From: Ectocarpus siliculosus
Lineage: Eukaryota; Sar; Phaeophyceae; Ectocarpales; Ectocarpaceae
DNA length: 64,000 nt
Reading direction: 5' to 3'
NCBI GenBank assembly: GCA_000310025.1
Contig: FN648410.1
Coordinates: forward strand, 117,106-181,105
Both the position numbers and the translations under genes were made by a program. Position 1 is the stretch's first letter. Each line of letters opens with the position of its first letter. A model generated the notes under the pieces. The model was given only the letters and a program-made list of their open reading frames with translations, was not told where the DNA came from and ran no database searches. Positions 1-11,166 of the stretch are shown here, in pieces.

Positions 1-57
1 GAAAAAAAACCCGTTTTTCGGAGCAAATCGAGAGCGGAACACCCCAGAGAAAACCAA

Positions 58-82
58 CCCCCCCCCCCCCCCCCCCCCCCCC
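58..82. repeat. poly-C tract
   Basis: An uninterrupted run of about 25 C. It is low-complexity sequence and a place where assembly length errors are likely. Confidence 0.9.
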
Positions 83-2395
83 GCCCGCTCACCCCCATCG
101 CCCATGCCGTAGTACACACCCAGGTGTAACGGACCTGCCTCGCGCTCGATGCCTGTTCGAGCATTGACGTGGTAGCGGGAAGAGGAGAGGGCGTACGGGG
201 GCGGTTTCATTTTGGTGGCAGATCACAAGGCGGACAGGAAAATCGCAGAGACGGGGACGTGGGTGGGAGGTGGCGGGGAGAACAATTTCGGGGGCGTAGG
301 CGGTAGGTACATTGCTGCGGAGACGGGAGTGGGTGGGAGAGATCGTGCACCTGAGGTATGCGTTGCACTGGGTTGCAGCCGTGTTTCCTACCAGAATGGG
401 TGTCGGGCGTTGCAGTGGGGACACCAGACGATATGGCATGCCCACTCCTGAAGCCCTCAGACCCTTGCCAGTGGCGTGTAAATTTGGTACCCTCAACAAA
501 TGAGCGGTGCGCTCCTCAAGAATTGGGAACTAAATGAATCGTGTTTTGTTGCCTCATCACCGTTGTTTATTGGCGTTCACCTGCTCTTAGTTTTTCCAGG
601 GTGTATCTTTTCTTTGACGGATGCCACCCATCTCAGCGTTTCACGGCACCGAATGCGTTTGCTATCCCTCCCCTTGGCTTATCCGCGGATGGCAAGGGGA
701 GTTGTTTATTTGGGCCTCGTGTGCTCTCCTCCCCTTGATATTGCGTGGCCAACGCGGGCACAACCGTTGATCCTTGCATCACGTGTGTTGGAACTTGTTT
801 CTTCTGATGCCGAGGAGATATCTGACCTGTTCGGCGGATGGAGTTGCCGTCCCCACTTGGTCGATGGCGCCTCAAAAACAACGTTACTGCTGTGGGCAAC
901 GACTTTTAACGCATGCTCTGTATTGGAAATAGTGGCTACCGTGCAAGTTGGAACAACGATCAGTGTTTCATCCAGTATGAGACGCAGCCGGATGAAAAAA
1001 TGTGCTCGACAAACGGCAAGAGAAGTGAAACGAAAAATCGAAAAAATACATTGAAAAAGATGTGTAGACCACCGTGACCCCACAATACACGGCGCTGGCG
1101 GATGACGGACCGCGTCTAGCATTTGGAAGGTAGCGAGGTAGGCAACCGTCTATTTCGTTCGTTTTATGCATGCCAGCACACAGAGAACACACTGCAATGC
1201 CGGGACTCGTCTAAGCAATCTTGAGAAGGCTCTTTCTCTTTGTTCACAAAATTACTGAAAGCCTACAGGTGGTTGATACCCTTTCGGGATGGGGAGTCGT
1301 ATTGCACTGGCTGGGGGAGAAAGCCTGTAGATACGGGGCTTATTTGGAGGTCTGTTTATACGTCAAGTATCACAAATGCCCCCTTCTTAGCTGGTTCACA
1401 GAGCAAGAGTTCGGGATAGACTATAGCAACGATGATCGGTAACCAAGTGGCCGCGGTCGCAAATTAACGATTGGTTGCGTAAATACTACCAAAACATGAA
1501 TGGTACCCGGTAGGTATTTGTCGCCGGGGATTAAAAAAGTAAACTGTATGTAATAATAATGTCTTCCAAACGTCCTCTCCCACGGTTATACCCCCGGTTA
1601 CAAATGTCTTCTCTCCATAGAAAGAGCAGATCGCGTCTATTTTTGGGCCGTTTTCCGTTCACCGCCGCCCAAGCGACAAAAATGAATGCTGTTCACCACA
1701 GCCTTTTTTTTTGTGGTTGTTTCAGCCCACCGGTTGTTCTTGGAAAAATACAACTTGTTTGGGTGTTCCGACCGCCGGGAGGAAACAATAAATGAGCTCG
1801 TTGTAACACAGGAACAATAAAATAAAAACAGCGGAAAAAATGTCGAAAGCTGAAAAAATCGGAAAAAAATGGATAATAACAATTGCGCTGACCAGCCCTC
1901 GAACCCACGTACAGCAGTATGTTGTATGCACAACCGACGTGCGCGGGATCAATCAATTCCCGTGGTGCTGCACAGTAAAAGGAAAAAAAAAGTAAATACA
2001 CGCACAGAAAGACTACACATTCGAGATATACCCACAGTCGAACGGGATGTGGCGGAGTCTTTTCAGTGAGTGGAGGAAAACCGGCTGGCTGCTGTAATAA
2101 TAAAATACTGCTGCTGCTGTACTGCGCTGTATGCAGCAGAAAGAAAAAAAAAACATAGATGATGAGGTCTCCATGACGGCTACTTTATTATCGGTCGAGT
2201 GGTCTGTTGTAGCAATGTGTCTGATCTCCGCTGCAGATAACCAGACTCAACTTAGCATCACTTTCGTGGTGTATCCGACTTTGCATGTAAAACATAATGT
2301 TAATGCTGTACTCAAGAGGCGCGTGCATTATTACATGTTTTGTGCGGAAGGGGCCGGCGGGTGAAAGAAAGAAATATTTTTATTATTATACATAG
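83..2395. other. no supportable gene
   Basis: The open frames here overlap on both strands and show no recognisable motif or biased composition. The longest, at 500-1054 (+), has no domain I recognise. The stretch from about 1690 to 2480 is rich in A and T homopolymers. I see no RNA gene. Confidence 0.5.
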
Positions 2396-3786
2396 GCTTT
2401 TGCTCGATAGGCGATCTTTTTCTTTTTTTTCCGGCGTTTCCCCTTTTTTTTTTCGGCGAAAAAAATTGGTGATCGGCTTTTGTTTTCGGCGACGTTCGGC
2501 GACTGCATATCGTTTCTCGGTGAGTCGTGTTTCACTTTCGGCGATTTTTTTCGGCTGGTATCTTTCGCGATTTACTTCATCTCAGCGACTTTCGCGACGT
2601 ATGCATGTACTTCTAGTAACACAAACGAGCTGGTCGCGAGGCTGGTCGACTGCTGCGGAGATCACCTGTCGGCGATAGGCGAAATAATGTGTCCTTTTCA
2701 TATTTTTCTACCGCCATGATGCTTGACTCCACACTCTACTGCCATGATGCTTGACATGACAACACTACAACACTACAAACATGCAATACTCCGAACCCTC
2801 AGAATTCGAACAAAAAATGAAATACGATACGATGGACTTCGAAGTTACGAAGTTACGAACCGCACCACCACCGCACACCGCACGCCCGCCCTACGTGCGG
2901 GAAAAAAACTGTAAATCTCGACAGGTTCTGACCCACCTACGACGTAAGACATCTTAGATCTACATACATACATGATGATCAAGATAAATTAACTGAAACA
3001 CTGAAACATAGGTCGTCAGTCGCTGTCTTCATCGCTGCTATCATCGCTTTCTTCGTCGCTACCGCCGCCGTTGTTGGCATCTTCGGCGCCACCCTCCATC
3101 TCTGCTGAGCTACTCTGGGCCCGGCCCCTGTTGTACTTGAGCAGTGCTGAAGCGCAAATACGGTCGCTGTACACGTGCTCTTCTTGTCGCTCATTAAAGC
3201 AACACCGCAGGATGGAAAACACTCGTTCCATGAACGCAGAGGATGGTTGCAAGAGAGCAACATCCAACACCAAGGCGTGCCACGTAGGGAGCTTCTTCTT
3301 GTTGTCGTTCCAGAACGCCATGTGGCCGTATTCGGCGTCTGTGTCACTGGCCGCCATGTAGAAGTCTTCTTTCTCCTTCATCAGCCCCCTGACCATCTTC
3401 TTCTTGACGAACGGGAGCACCTTGAGAGTGCGAATGGTGTCATGACAAATTGCACCTCCTTCTCCGAATTCCCTTCGCTTTCACTGCTATTATCCAACCT
3501 GGCTTCCACACCGCCAAGAGGCGACGGCATCGCACTCCCGTTCAGCTGTGTAGCCGTGTACAGCGCATACAGTGTCAGCTGTGTGTATGTAGTCTCACCG
3601 GGAGACGGGAGACGGGGCACCGTGAATATAATCGGCGACCATCGGCGAACTCACCTTCCGATACGGCGGAGCCCCTTTCAGAATCGGCGTTTTTTTTTTC
3701 TTTTTTCGGCGATTTTTTTTTTACCCTTTTTCCGGCGATTTTTTTCAGAATTCGGCGTTTTCGGCGATCGCCTATCGAGCAAAAGC
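2396..3786 (-). mobile_element. decayed hAT-like DNA transposon with inverted ends
   Basis: The two ends carry a perfect inverted repeat of about 20 bp, read as GCTTTTGCTCGATAGGCGAT at 2396 and as its complement at 3766-3786. Both arms then contain many copies of a short TCGGCGA motif next to T-runs (about 2400-2680 and 3630-3770). Clustered subterminal motifs of this kind are typical transposase-binding arrays of hAT elements. The only coding sequence inside is the transposase C-terminal fragment at 3016-3420, so the copy cannot be autonomous. I could not see a convincing 8-bp target duplication, so the outer limits may be a few bases off. Confidence 0.6.
3016..3420 (-). pseudogene. hAT transposase C-terminal dimerisation fragment
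   Basis: A 134-residue frame. Residues about 44-97 match the pattern of the hAT family C-terminal dimerisation domain: LPTWHALVLDVALLQPSSA, then FMERVFSI, then a helix of Arg, Glu and Asp residues ending in SALLKYN. In hAT transposases this region follows the RNase H-like catalytic core and mediates oligomerisation. The catalytic core and the zinc-finger N-terminus are absent here, so this is a remnant. The tail after residue 100 is Ser/Glu/Asp rich, as often seen at the end of these proteins. It ends in TGA. It lies between the inverted ends at 2396 and 3786. A domesticated hAT-derived protein is possible but less likely given the missing core. Confidence 0.6.
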
Positions 3787-3875
3787 AGTGGCGGTCGAAC
3801 CGACATGAGTCACCCCGCGGGAGTGTGTGTGTGTGTGTTTTTGCCAGTTTGTTTGTTTTTGGTTACATGCAGGAG

Positions 3876-4110
3876 GTCAGGACCAAGGTTGTGGCAGCCT
3901 CCCAAACTTCCGCACCGGTGCTTGTACGACCAGGAGTCATGGCCTAGGTTGTGACAGCCCTCCCAACCTTCCGCATCCGTTCTTGCACAACGAGGAGGAC
4001 TGACCAAGATTGTGACAGCCCTCCAAACCTTCCGCACCCAGCCTTGCACAACCAGGAGGGCTGGCCAAGGTTGTGGCTGCCTCCCAACCCCCCTCCACAA
4101 CCTGCCCGAC
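3876..4110. repeat. ~61-bp tandem repeat, four copies
   Basis: Units begin with AAGGTTGTG-like sequence at about 3885, 3945, 4006 and 4067, followed by a conserved CCTCCCAA and a CTTCCGCA block and an ACAACCAGGAGG block. The copies differ at several positions, so this is an old array. Confidence 0.8.
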
Positions 4111-4751
4111 ATTGGGGGTGCTCCCAACCTACCCCCAATGTGTACTTTGGCCACCTGTGAAGGCCTCCTTGGTGTGTATGGTCTTCTCTTTTTAGCTTGA
4201 GTCCAGGGTCAGACTCCGAGTGGGGAGCAAGGGGCGCGTTGCTTGACCTCCCCTTCCAACGGGGCACCGCAGACTGCAGTAGCCTCGCTGTGGGGGTGCA
4301 CGTGCGGCGTAACCAATGCCACGAACCGTAACAGCACGTCCGATCTGAGCACGTGTTCTTACGGGCAAGTTCTTAACAAATAGGATTTTTTGAGGCTCAT
4401 ATTCTTAACTGCCATATTCTTATGTGCGGGCCGCCTCTGTAGTTGACTTGCGGTAGGTCTGCAAGTACGGCCGACCCGTGCTGCACGTGTATTCTGTCTA
4501 TCAGTTGCGACGTGTGTCGACCTTTATCTGTGCGTAATTGAACGTGTGCACCGTTGCTGTGCGTGCTGCAGCATTCAGCGTAAAACAGCGTGTTATGGAT
4601 ACATGCGTGCAACAATTTACCAAAGCTGCGCCACCCCTTAAGGGGGCCCAGAACAGCCCGGTAAAACAGTCCCTCTGAACCGTAACATGTAAATACATGA
4701 AACGCCAAAATTTCTGGATGTTTCCCCCGGGGACATATAACGGGTGAAACC
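4111..4751. other. no supportable gene
   Basis: I see nothing convincing. A TATA-like CATATAAC lies about 15 bp upstream of the ATG at 4752 and could be a promoter element for the broken reading frame that follows, but this is weak. Confidence 0.4.
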
Positions 4752-5558
4752 ATGAAGCCTCAGGGCGCGGCATTGTCTACAGCCCGGCACAGCCCCCACA
4801 GGCGCCACGAGGCACACATAGACGACCCACTAGCAAACAACAGTAGGGAGATGGACGGTGTGGAGATCCCCGAAGCAAAACGGACCCGCAGGTCCAAGGA
4901 CGCGAGGCAGACGCCCGACAAAGAGGAGGCTTGCGCTGCGGCAGAACAACCTCAGCAGCAGCAGCAGCAGCAGCAGCAGCATGTTGGGTCCCACGAGAGC
5001 ACAGGAGTGCCAGCAGCAGGCGCGGCGTCATGTTCAACGACCGCCCGCCCCGACGGGGCTGCGGAGGAGGGCGGAGAGGATACGCCATTCGACGACCCGG
5101 AGGAGCTGGTCGGTGAGGAGCTCGAAGACTTACTGCGGCTCTCCCCCCCGAGCGTATCCTCTGCGCGAGTGCTGTCTCTCTCATCACGCAGCACGCGATC
5201 GACAAGCCTGAGACGATCCGCGAGTTCATTGAACAGACACCAGTCAGGCTGGCAAAGGAGTCGGGGTGCCAGCATGAAGAGCCGCTTGTGACGTGGAAGC
5301 AGGATCGGAATGTAGCTGCGACGTACGGGCGCTTCCAGGCTCGTGTCCTCAGCGGGGTCAACTTGCGGGCGAGCACCCTTGCAACATACGCTGGCTATTA
5401 TGTGGCAGTACCGAGATGCGTTCGCATAGGGAATGCCGTATGTGCTGGCGAGGCTAGGGCTCACGAATGACGGGGATTACAAGGGTACCTGGGCCAGATA
5501 CTTTCCAAACAATGCAACCCACGTACAAAGTTTGATACTGAAAACAGGACAGTCGTAA
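4752..5558 (+). pseudogene. broken polyglutamine-containing coding sequence
   Basis: An ATG at 4752 opens a frame with an acidic, low-complexity N-terminal part and nine consecutive Gln codons (CAG repeat near 4952-4980). Protein-like sequence does not stop at the apparent TGA near 5289. A one-base slip in the C7 run near 5145 leads into an open frame reading ERILCASAVSLITQHAIDKP and then KESGCQHEEPLVTWKQDRN. Near 5395 a second slip returns to the first frame, reading MWQYRDAFA, an in-frame TAG at 5427-5429, then GMPYVLARLGLTNDGDYKG, ending at TAA 5556. Net frame is restored, so I read this as one decayed gene or transposon ORF. I do not recognise the family. It directly abuts the 190-bp array. 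Confidence 0.45.
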
Positions 5559-5584
5559 ATCCCCTTTTTTTTTTAAACACCCAC

Positions 5585-6330
5585 GTGACATAAGATACCA
5601 TACGCCCCCTGGGTCGAGTTGCCGTTGTTCTGTTTCCTCATGACGAAGACGATGTATTCCACAACGGACATTTTTTCCGAAGTCCTTGACAGGTAGCGGA
5701 TCCGGCGCAGCCACTTTCGGCACCACCAGACTTGCTGCCGCTTTGGAAATTTTCGTTATCAATATTTCCGGCCAACGTGACATGAGATACCACACCCCCT
5801 GGGTCGAGTTGCTGGTGTTCTGTTTCCTCATGACAAAGACGATGCATTCCACAACGGACAATTTTTCCGAAGTCCTTGACAGGTAGCGGACCCAGCGCAG
5901 CCACTTTCGGCACCGCCAGACTTGCTGCCGCTTTGGAAAAGTTCGTTATATATATATCCGGCCAACGTAACATGAGATACCACACCCCCTGGGTCCAGTT
6001 GCTGTTGTTCTGTTTCCTCGTGACGAGGACGGTGCATTCCACCACGGACAATTTTTCCGAAGTCCTTGACAGGTAGCGGATCCAGCGCAGCCACTTTCGG
6101 CACCGCCAGACTTGCTGCCGCTTCGGGAAAAATCGTTATATTTATATCCGGCCAACGTGACATGAGATACCACCCCCCCTGGGTCGAGTTGCTATTGTTC
6201 TGTTTCCTCGTGACGAGGATGAGGCATTCCACAACGGACAATTTTTCCGAAGTCCTCGACAGGTAGCGGATCCAGCGCAGCCACTTTCGGCACCGCCAAG
6301 AACTTGCTGCCGCTTTGGAATAAATCGTTA
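5585..6330. repeat. ~190-bp tandem repeat, about four copies
   Basis: Units start with GTGACATGAGATACCA-like sequence at about 5586, 5778, 5968 and 6158, giving periods of 192, 190 and 190 bp, plus a partial copy to about 6330. Each unit contains the block ATTTTTCCGAAGTCCTTGAC and the block CAGCCACTTTCGGCACC. The period is not a multiple of three, so the small frames inside are phase-shifted copies of the repeat and not genes. Confidence 0.9.
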
Positions 6331-6433
6331 CTTTATGTGCCAATAGGGACACCGTTTACGTGCACCCTACAGCCGTGCACCCTACAGCCGGGCACCTGGC
6401 TTAACAGAATACGGTTGACCAACCCGCCATCCC

Positions 6434-6679
6434 ATGCGTGTGAAAAGTCCGCAGGAGGTGCTGGACCGCCAGATCAAAAACGACGGCGACCCTGGATATT
6501 GTTTGGCCAAGCCGGTCCGCAACCAGATATATTAGGACACCTTGAAGGATCTCGACTGCCGCGGAAAAGGCAACCAGTGTACGGCGGGTACCTACATGAA
6601 AGCCGCGTTGCAGGTGTACGCCGGAGAAGGACGCGACGGAATTCCGTCGGAGATTGTGTGTGCCATGTGCAAGTACTAG
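6434..6679 (+). pseudogene. Cys-rich coding remnant with in-frame TAG
   Basis: From ATG 6434 a frame of 82 codons is interrupted only by TAG at 6533-6535. It reads MRVKSPQEVLDRQIKNDGDP, then YCLAKPVRNQIY, the stop, then DTLKDLDCRGKGNQCTAGTY and a tail ending AMCKY before a second TAG. Five cysteines and even amino-acid usage make it look like real protein. It may be the continuation of the broken gene that the 190-bp array separates from it. I do not recognise the family. Confidence 0.35.
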
Positions 6680-7286
6680 GCCGTGCTTTGTGCTATGGGT
6701 GTGGGTGTGGGGACGTATTGTACCACGGCGCCGTTCTATAAACGCCTTCGACACGAGTGTTGGGTAACGTGAATCACTAATGGATGGGCCATTCAGCTCC
6801 AGGTTTCCCCTTGTTTCCCTTTGACTCGCATTTGACCGTAGTGCTGTGTCTCGGGAGTAGAGATCAAAAGGGACGGTGTATTTGTTCCAGGGTTGTTTAG
6901 AAGCGACTCGTTGCAGCGTTTCCGGGCGTTCCAGAGGCGATGGTGTCTGTATCTTGTACGAGGACCATACTTGAAAATCAATGCCTAGAAAGGTGTATCC
7001 CTCTTTTGGATAGTTGGAGTTGTGACCACGGCATGGGTACGCGTCAACTGGACTAGCACGGACTTTCGAAGGTGCCGGGCGGGAACCCGATCGGTTTTTG
7101 GTGTAAAGACATATATTTTGCGACACACATGCACTTGTGTTGTCTTCAGCTGACCCCGAATGATTTTAGCCTGTTTCCTTTCTCTATTTTGATTGGAAAA
7201 TGGGAAGTAAACCGTAATGTTCCATTTTTGGCCACGACCCAGGTATCCCCCCCCTATGGCGGAGACAGGGTGGTGACACCGTGCAC
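6680..7286. other. no supportable gene
   Basis: No frame here shows a recognisable motif or composition unlike background. The long minus-strand frame covering 6401-7126 mostly overlaps the Cys-rich remnant on the other strand and looks like a shadow. Confidence 0.4.
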
Positions 7287-8252
7287 TCAGGTCTGGAGTC
7301 TGGGGGAACCTTTATGAAATATGCAGAGAGCTACGCAACCACCACTGCGGTATTCAACACAGTTGTTCCTACCAGGCTGTCCACATCCTACGACGACTCC
7401 GTTTATTTCGCGACGAACCGGACCTGCTAGTGGCACGAGCCGACTCATTTCGATTTCCTCCCTCACGAAATGTGAGTAAAAAACACAAAGGTAAGTACTC
7501 ACGACAATGAACTCGCTCGCAACTCCGCTCTGAGTTACGCCTGACCTACCCATACCTTTTTCTGCCGCTGTGGTATCTCCTACTCGCACGCGCCTACTAG
7601 GCTTATCCCAATACGGAAAACAATTTGTCAGGCAGAGGGGAGCGCAAAACAGAACTTACTCGTAGCTCCTTTCCGTGCTACGACTTGGTCACCAGAGTTG
7701 CTTGGTGATCCTCCCAATCCTTCCGAACCTGAGGGCAAATCTTCGGCTCTTTCCTGGCGCGCTTGCGTTTCGCCAAATACGCGTGGCCAACGAGTGCATC
7801 GAGGCAGGATGTACACACGCCGCCGGTCTTGCGTCCTCCCATCCGGACCTCCGACACCAACTTGTCGTTATTGTCCGTGTTGCTCCCTCCAAAGTTGTAC
7901 TCGGGGTTCGCTATCCCACACGCCCCCTTCCTGCTCCTCTTCTTCTGAGTCGTACGTCCTGTAGGCGGCAGTCGTCGACGTCCTTCAGGCTCATGTGAAG
8001 TGAACCGAGTCCAAGCAAACGCCAGTGTGTCCTGCTGTAGTGCTCCCTCGGAATAATCCCAAACGATCGCAGAAAGAAGGTGTACCCATCGTGCAGTCTC
8101 AAGCGGCTCCCATCCTTCAGGATCCGCCTGATCTCCTTGACATCTTGATCAAGTGGTTCCGCAAGATCCTCCACGCAAACGAAGTGGATGTAAGCATTGG
8201 TCCGAGCGAGCGCTTCGAGGACGACATTGGTCGCGAGTTCCTCACTGCGCAA
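7287..8252 (-). CDS. candidate small multi-exon gene, unknown function
   Basis: Four open segments join in frame through GT-AG introns on the minus strand. The 5' segment (to 8006) reads VLEALARTNAYIHFVCVEDL and GSRLRLHDGYTFFLRSFGI. A 47-nt intron (7959-8005) leads to 7660-7958, containing GACGIANPEYNFGG, then CTSCLDALVGHAYLAKRKRA and KICPQVRKDWEDHQAT. This segment ends at a perfect GTAAGT donor (7654-7659). A 63-nt intron leads to a 41-bp basic exon (7556-7596), then a 94-nt intron leads to 7287-7461, which ends in TGA. An in-frame TAG at 7678-7680 lies 18 nt before the GTAAGT donor, so the model needs readthrough, Gln at UAG, or decay. The start of the small exon could shift by 3 nt (TAGTAG acceptor), which removes another TAG. 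The 5' end is not defined. I do not recognise the family; two CxxC-like pairs hint at metal binding. Confidence 0.4.
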
Positions 8253-8495
8253 CGTGGGACGGAGTCAATCAGGAAGTTAGTTGGGGTGGGTCTGGCCTGG
8301 TGTAACCCGCAAGGGCGTAAGAGACACTAAGATCGACGCCTGTATGCCGACAGCACCCTCGGCATACTATTTATGTCATTTTCACACCGTGACGTCGCCA
8401 CAATCCGGTGTCGGCTATAAGAAACAACGTCCAACGTATGACTTAAATGACGTGGGTAATGAGGTCGAAAACCGTCTTGTCGGGGGGGTGGGTTG

Positions 8496-9080
8496 TCAGG
8501 GGTGGGTTGTAGGGTGGTGGGGGGGGGGCACAAACCCCGCACATTGGGCCAACAGGGGATGCGAACTGCTACTGAAAGGTCCAGCATTCCACCCAGTCAT
8601 CGACGCATACCTCCATGCCGCAGTCGCGGTTGGCGCAATCGGTGTCTGCACGCTGGGCGGGCGATCTCCACCAAGTGGGTTCCTCATTGACTCGGGCCGG
8701 CCTAACTCCCGGATATCTCCCATCAACTCGTCCTCGGAATCGACGCCCGCGTCATGGACGTCACCTAATGCCTCTGCTGAACTTTCACCATCCTCACTGC
8801 CGGGGGAACTCCCTTCCTCTCTGTTCGAAAGTGTGTGTCTTTCTTGAGGCCCATGATCGCACGCGAGCGTCGGGGTGATGGATGATGCACAACCGGAAAA
8901 CTCACTCGAGCTGGGCGAACAAGGTTGCCTAGCAGTGAGAGTTTCGTCTGTTGCATCCCTTCGGGTAGGCTCCCTGATATCTGATTCTTTGCCCCCCCCT
9001 CCTAGGAAGGCATCGTGTCCCCCTTGTTGCACACCGCCACATGCCCCGGCCTGAAGAGACACGAGCCCCTTCAAGCTCAA
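8496..9080 (-). CDS. acidic low-complexity coding candidate, possible upstream exon
   Basis: An open minus-strand frame with no good ATG. Its middle is strongly acidic and polar (SPGSEDGESSAEALGDVHDA, then GVDSEDELMGDIREL), unlike random frames nearby. The last third follows a GT-rich tract and is probably not coding. It lies upstream of the spliced candidate at 7287-8252 and could be its first exon, but I see no clear donor-acceptor pair joining them. Function unknown. Confidence 0.25.
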   Translation of the reverse strand: MSLKGLVSLQAGACGGVQQGGHDAFLGGGGKESDIREPTRRDATDETLTARQPCSPSSSEFSGCASSITPTLACDHGPQERHTLSNREEGSSPGSEDGESSAEALGDVHDAGVDSEDELMGDIRELGRPESMRNPLGGDRPPSVQTPIAPTATAAWRYASMTGWNAGPFSSSSHPLLAQCAGFVPPPHHPTTHP

Positions 9081-9842
9081 CTTGTGTGGTTGAGAGTCGC
9101 GTTTGGCGCCTAGTGCTGCCGCACTGCTTGGGCTTTATGGACTCAATGATGGAGCCAATTTGTTACCAAGCGCCAGCACACGCTCTACGCTACGCACTTT
9201 GAGCCAACACCCCCTGGGTTCGATATGTCGTAGTAGGTGTTTTATTTCTTCAGCGTCCATCGTTTGACACCCATCCTCCATGGCACCACCTGCAACAACC
9301 CAGCGACCATTTACGAAGCATCGGGATAATATTGAGGAAGGTCAAGCCCCACGTCCCACCGTACTGTTCGTGAAACAGTCAGCCGCAAAGGCATACGGGC
9401 ACACTCCAAACCAATTTCACCCCAGGTTCTGTGCACCAATAACAACACCACCAATGTATATGGTAATGCCGCGAAAAATGGTATTATTTTTGAAAATTGC
9501 GCGGATCTTACTTTATTCGTCTATTCTGGTCGCCCTGGAGCAGCGGTGCACTGCATGACGCACAGGCAACTACCGCTACATGCATTGCTATATGCACGGA
9601 GAGGGCAACACTTCAGATCCGTATGAACGATAGCTCAAACGATGCGCCAGACAAATACCTTTCATATGAAATACTATGCACCAGTTACATGTTAAAATTG
9701 ATCGAGTTACAGCGATTCCGTACTAGTGCTGTAGAACGCTTATTAATAGGGATTTAGTATGGAAAAAATGCAGGCTACCCTCTGCCTGTAGTACAGCACA
9801 AAGAAAGGAGGATATTATGCAGTACTGTACGTAGTTCCAACA
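9081..9842. other. no supportable gene
   Basis: AT-leaning sequence with short frames only; I see no motif or repeat shared with the rest of the window. Confidence 0.4.
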
Positions 9843-9851
9843 TTTTTTCTG
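9843..9851 (+). repeat. 9-bp target site duplication, left copy
   Basis: TTTTTTCTG, identical to 11167-11175 on the other side of the long-inverted-repeat element. Confidence 0.85.
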
Positions 9852-10430
9852 GGGAAATAGACACAAGTGGGTATACCCACCCCTTTCTCGGACAAAAGTG
9901 GGTACTCGAAAATCCAGCGCGCGCGCACTCCATAGGCGACCCCCAAACGACCCAAAACCCCATTCTGACACCTGGTCGACACAGCCAGGGACCATACACA
10001 GCACGGGCAACGATTTGTTCCCACTTCTAGGCACACCTTTGGCCCTAACACCGCCGATGCGCGCAAGGTCTCACCAGACTGCCCACTTATGTCCGACATC
10101 GCGGTGGGTATACCCACCGGCGTCAACTAATTTTTTCATGTACCCACTTGTGTCTGTATTTTGACCCATTTTTGTCCAAATTGTACCCACTTTTGTCAAC
10201 TTACGGACGGCGAAAATCGAGCGGAAATCGACCTCCACGTCACCGCACGGCAGAACATCGAATAGACTCGGAACGTCTCAGAACCTCCTGAAACCGTATC
10301 CATGGCATATTTCCTATCCATGGCTGCCGACTGCGGACCGACCACGGAGAAACATGTCAGAAACATGCCAGACCCCTTCGGTACCGGCACGGGAAGATAC
10401 CAGGCACGGGAAGATACTCGCGGCAAGCCG
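9852..10430 (+). repeat. left inverted arm of the Mutator-like element
   Basis: Reverse-complement partner of about 10600-11166. It differs from its partner by a few substitutions and by a short duplication of CAGGCACGGGAAGATA near 10400. Confidence 0.85.
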
Positions 10431-10599
10431 ACTGCTGCCGTGACGAGTCGGTGTGCACTCGTCGTGGTGGTTGGTGTATTTGTGTGTGTGTGTGTGTTGT
10501 TGCTGTTTGCGCGTCTTTTTGTTCTGTATGCGCGACCCGTTGGTTGTGTTGTCCGTTGTGTGTCACGCACTTATTTGTGGCGTGCCGTTAGTGCGCTGC

Positions 10600-11166
10600 T
10601 TGCCGGGCTTGCCGCGGGTATCTTCCCGTGCCGGTACCGAAGGGGTCTGGCATGTTTCTGACATGTTCCTCCGTGATCGGTCCGCAGTCGGCAGCCATGG
10701 ATAGGAAATATGCCATGGATACGGTTTTGGGAGGTTCTGAGACGTTCCGAGTCTATTCGATGTTCTGCCGTGCGGTGACGTGGAGGTCGATTTCCGCTCG
10801 ATTTTCGCCGTCCGTAAGTGGACCAAAGTGGGTACAATTTGGACAAAAGTGGGTCAAAATACAGACACAAGTGGGTACATGAAAAAATTAGTTGACGCCG
10901 GTGGATATACCCACCGCGATGTCGGACATAAGTGGGCACTCTGGTGAGGCCTTGCGCGCATCGGCGGTATTAGGGCCAAAGGTGTGCCTAAAAGTGGGAA
11001 CAAATCGTTGCCCGTGCTGTGTATGGTCCCTGGCTGTGTCGACCAGGTGTCAGAATGGGGTTTTGGGTCGGTTGGGGGTCGCCTATGGAGTGCGCGCGCG
11101 CTGGATTTTCGAGTACCCACTTTTGTCCGAGAAAGGGGTGGGTATACCCACTTGTGTCTATTTCCC
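10600..11166 (-). repeat. right inverted arm of the Mutator-like element
   Basis: Mirror copy of the left arm, ending CTATTTCCC at 11166 just before the TTTTTTCTG duplication. Confidence 0.85.

Larger units (their letters stand above)
9852..11166. mobile_element. non-autonomous Mutator-like element with long inverted arms
   Basis: The outer ends are perfect inverted copies starting GGGAAATAGACACAAGTGGG. The arms run for about 570 bp each with only scattered mismatches and enclose a loop of about 170 bp, so the whole element would fold into one giant hairpin. Flanks carry an identical 9-bp direct repeat, TTTTTTCTG, at 9843-9851 and 11167-11175. A 9-bp duplication with long inverted repeats starting in G is the hallmark of Mutator-like elements. 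Within the arms GTGGGTA next to ACAAAAGTGGG recurs, probably as transposase-binding sites. There is no transposase. The near identity of the arms suggests recent insertion or arm correction. Confidence 0.85.

Noticed and set aside
500-1054. 184-codon plus-strand frame
   Set aside because: Competes with an equally long minus-strand frame and shows no family feature.
5585-6330. Repeated ~66-codon frames resembling a small gene family
   Set aside because: They are the 190-bp satellite read in shifted phases.
9852-11166. Mirror-image open frames of about 90-150 codons in both arms
   Set aside because: They come from the inverted arms and show no protein features.
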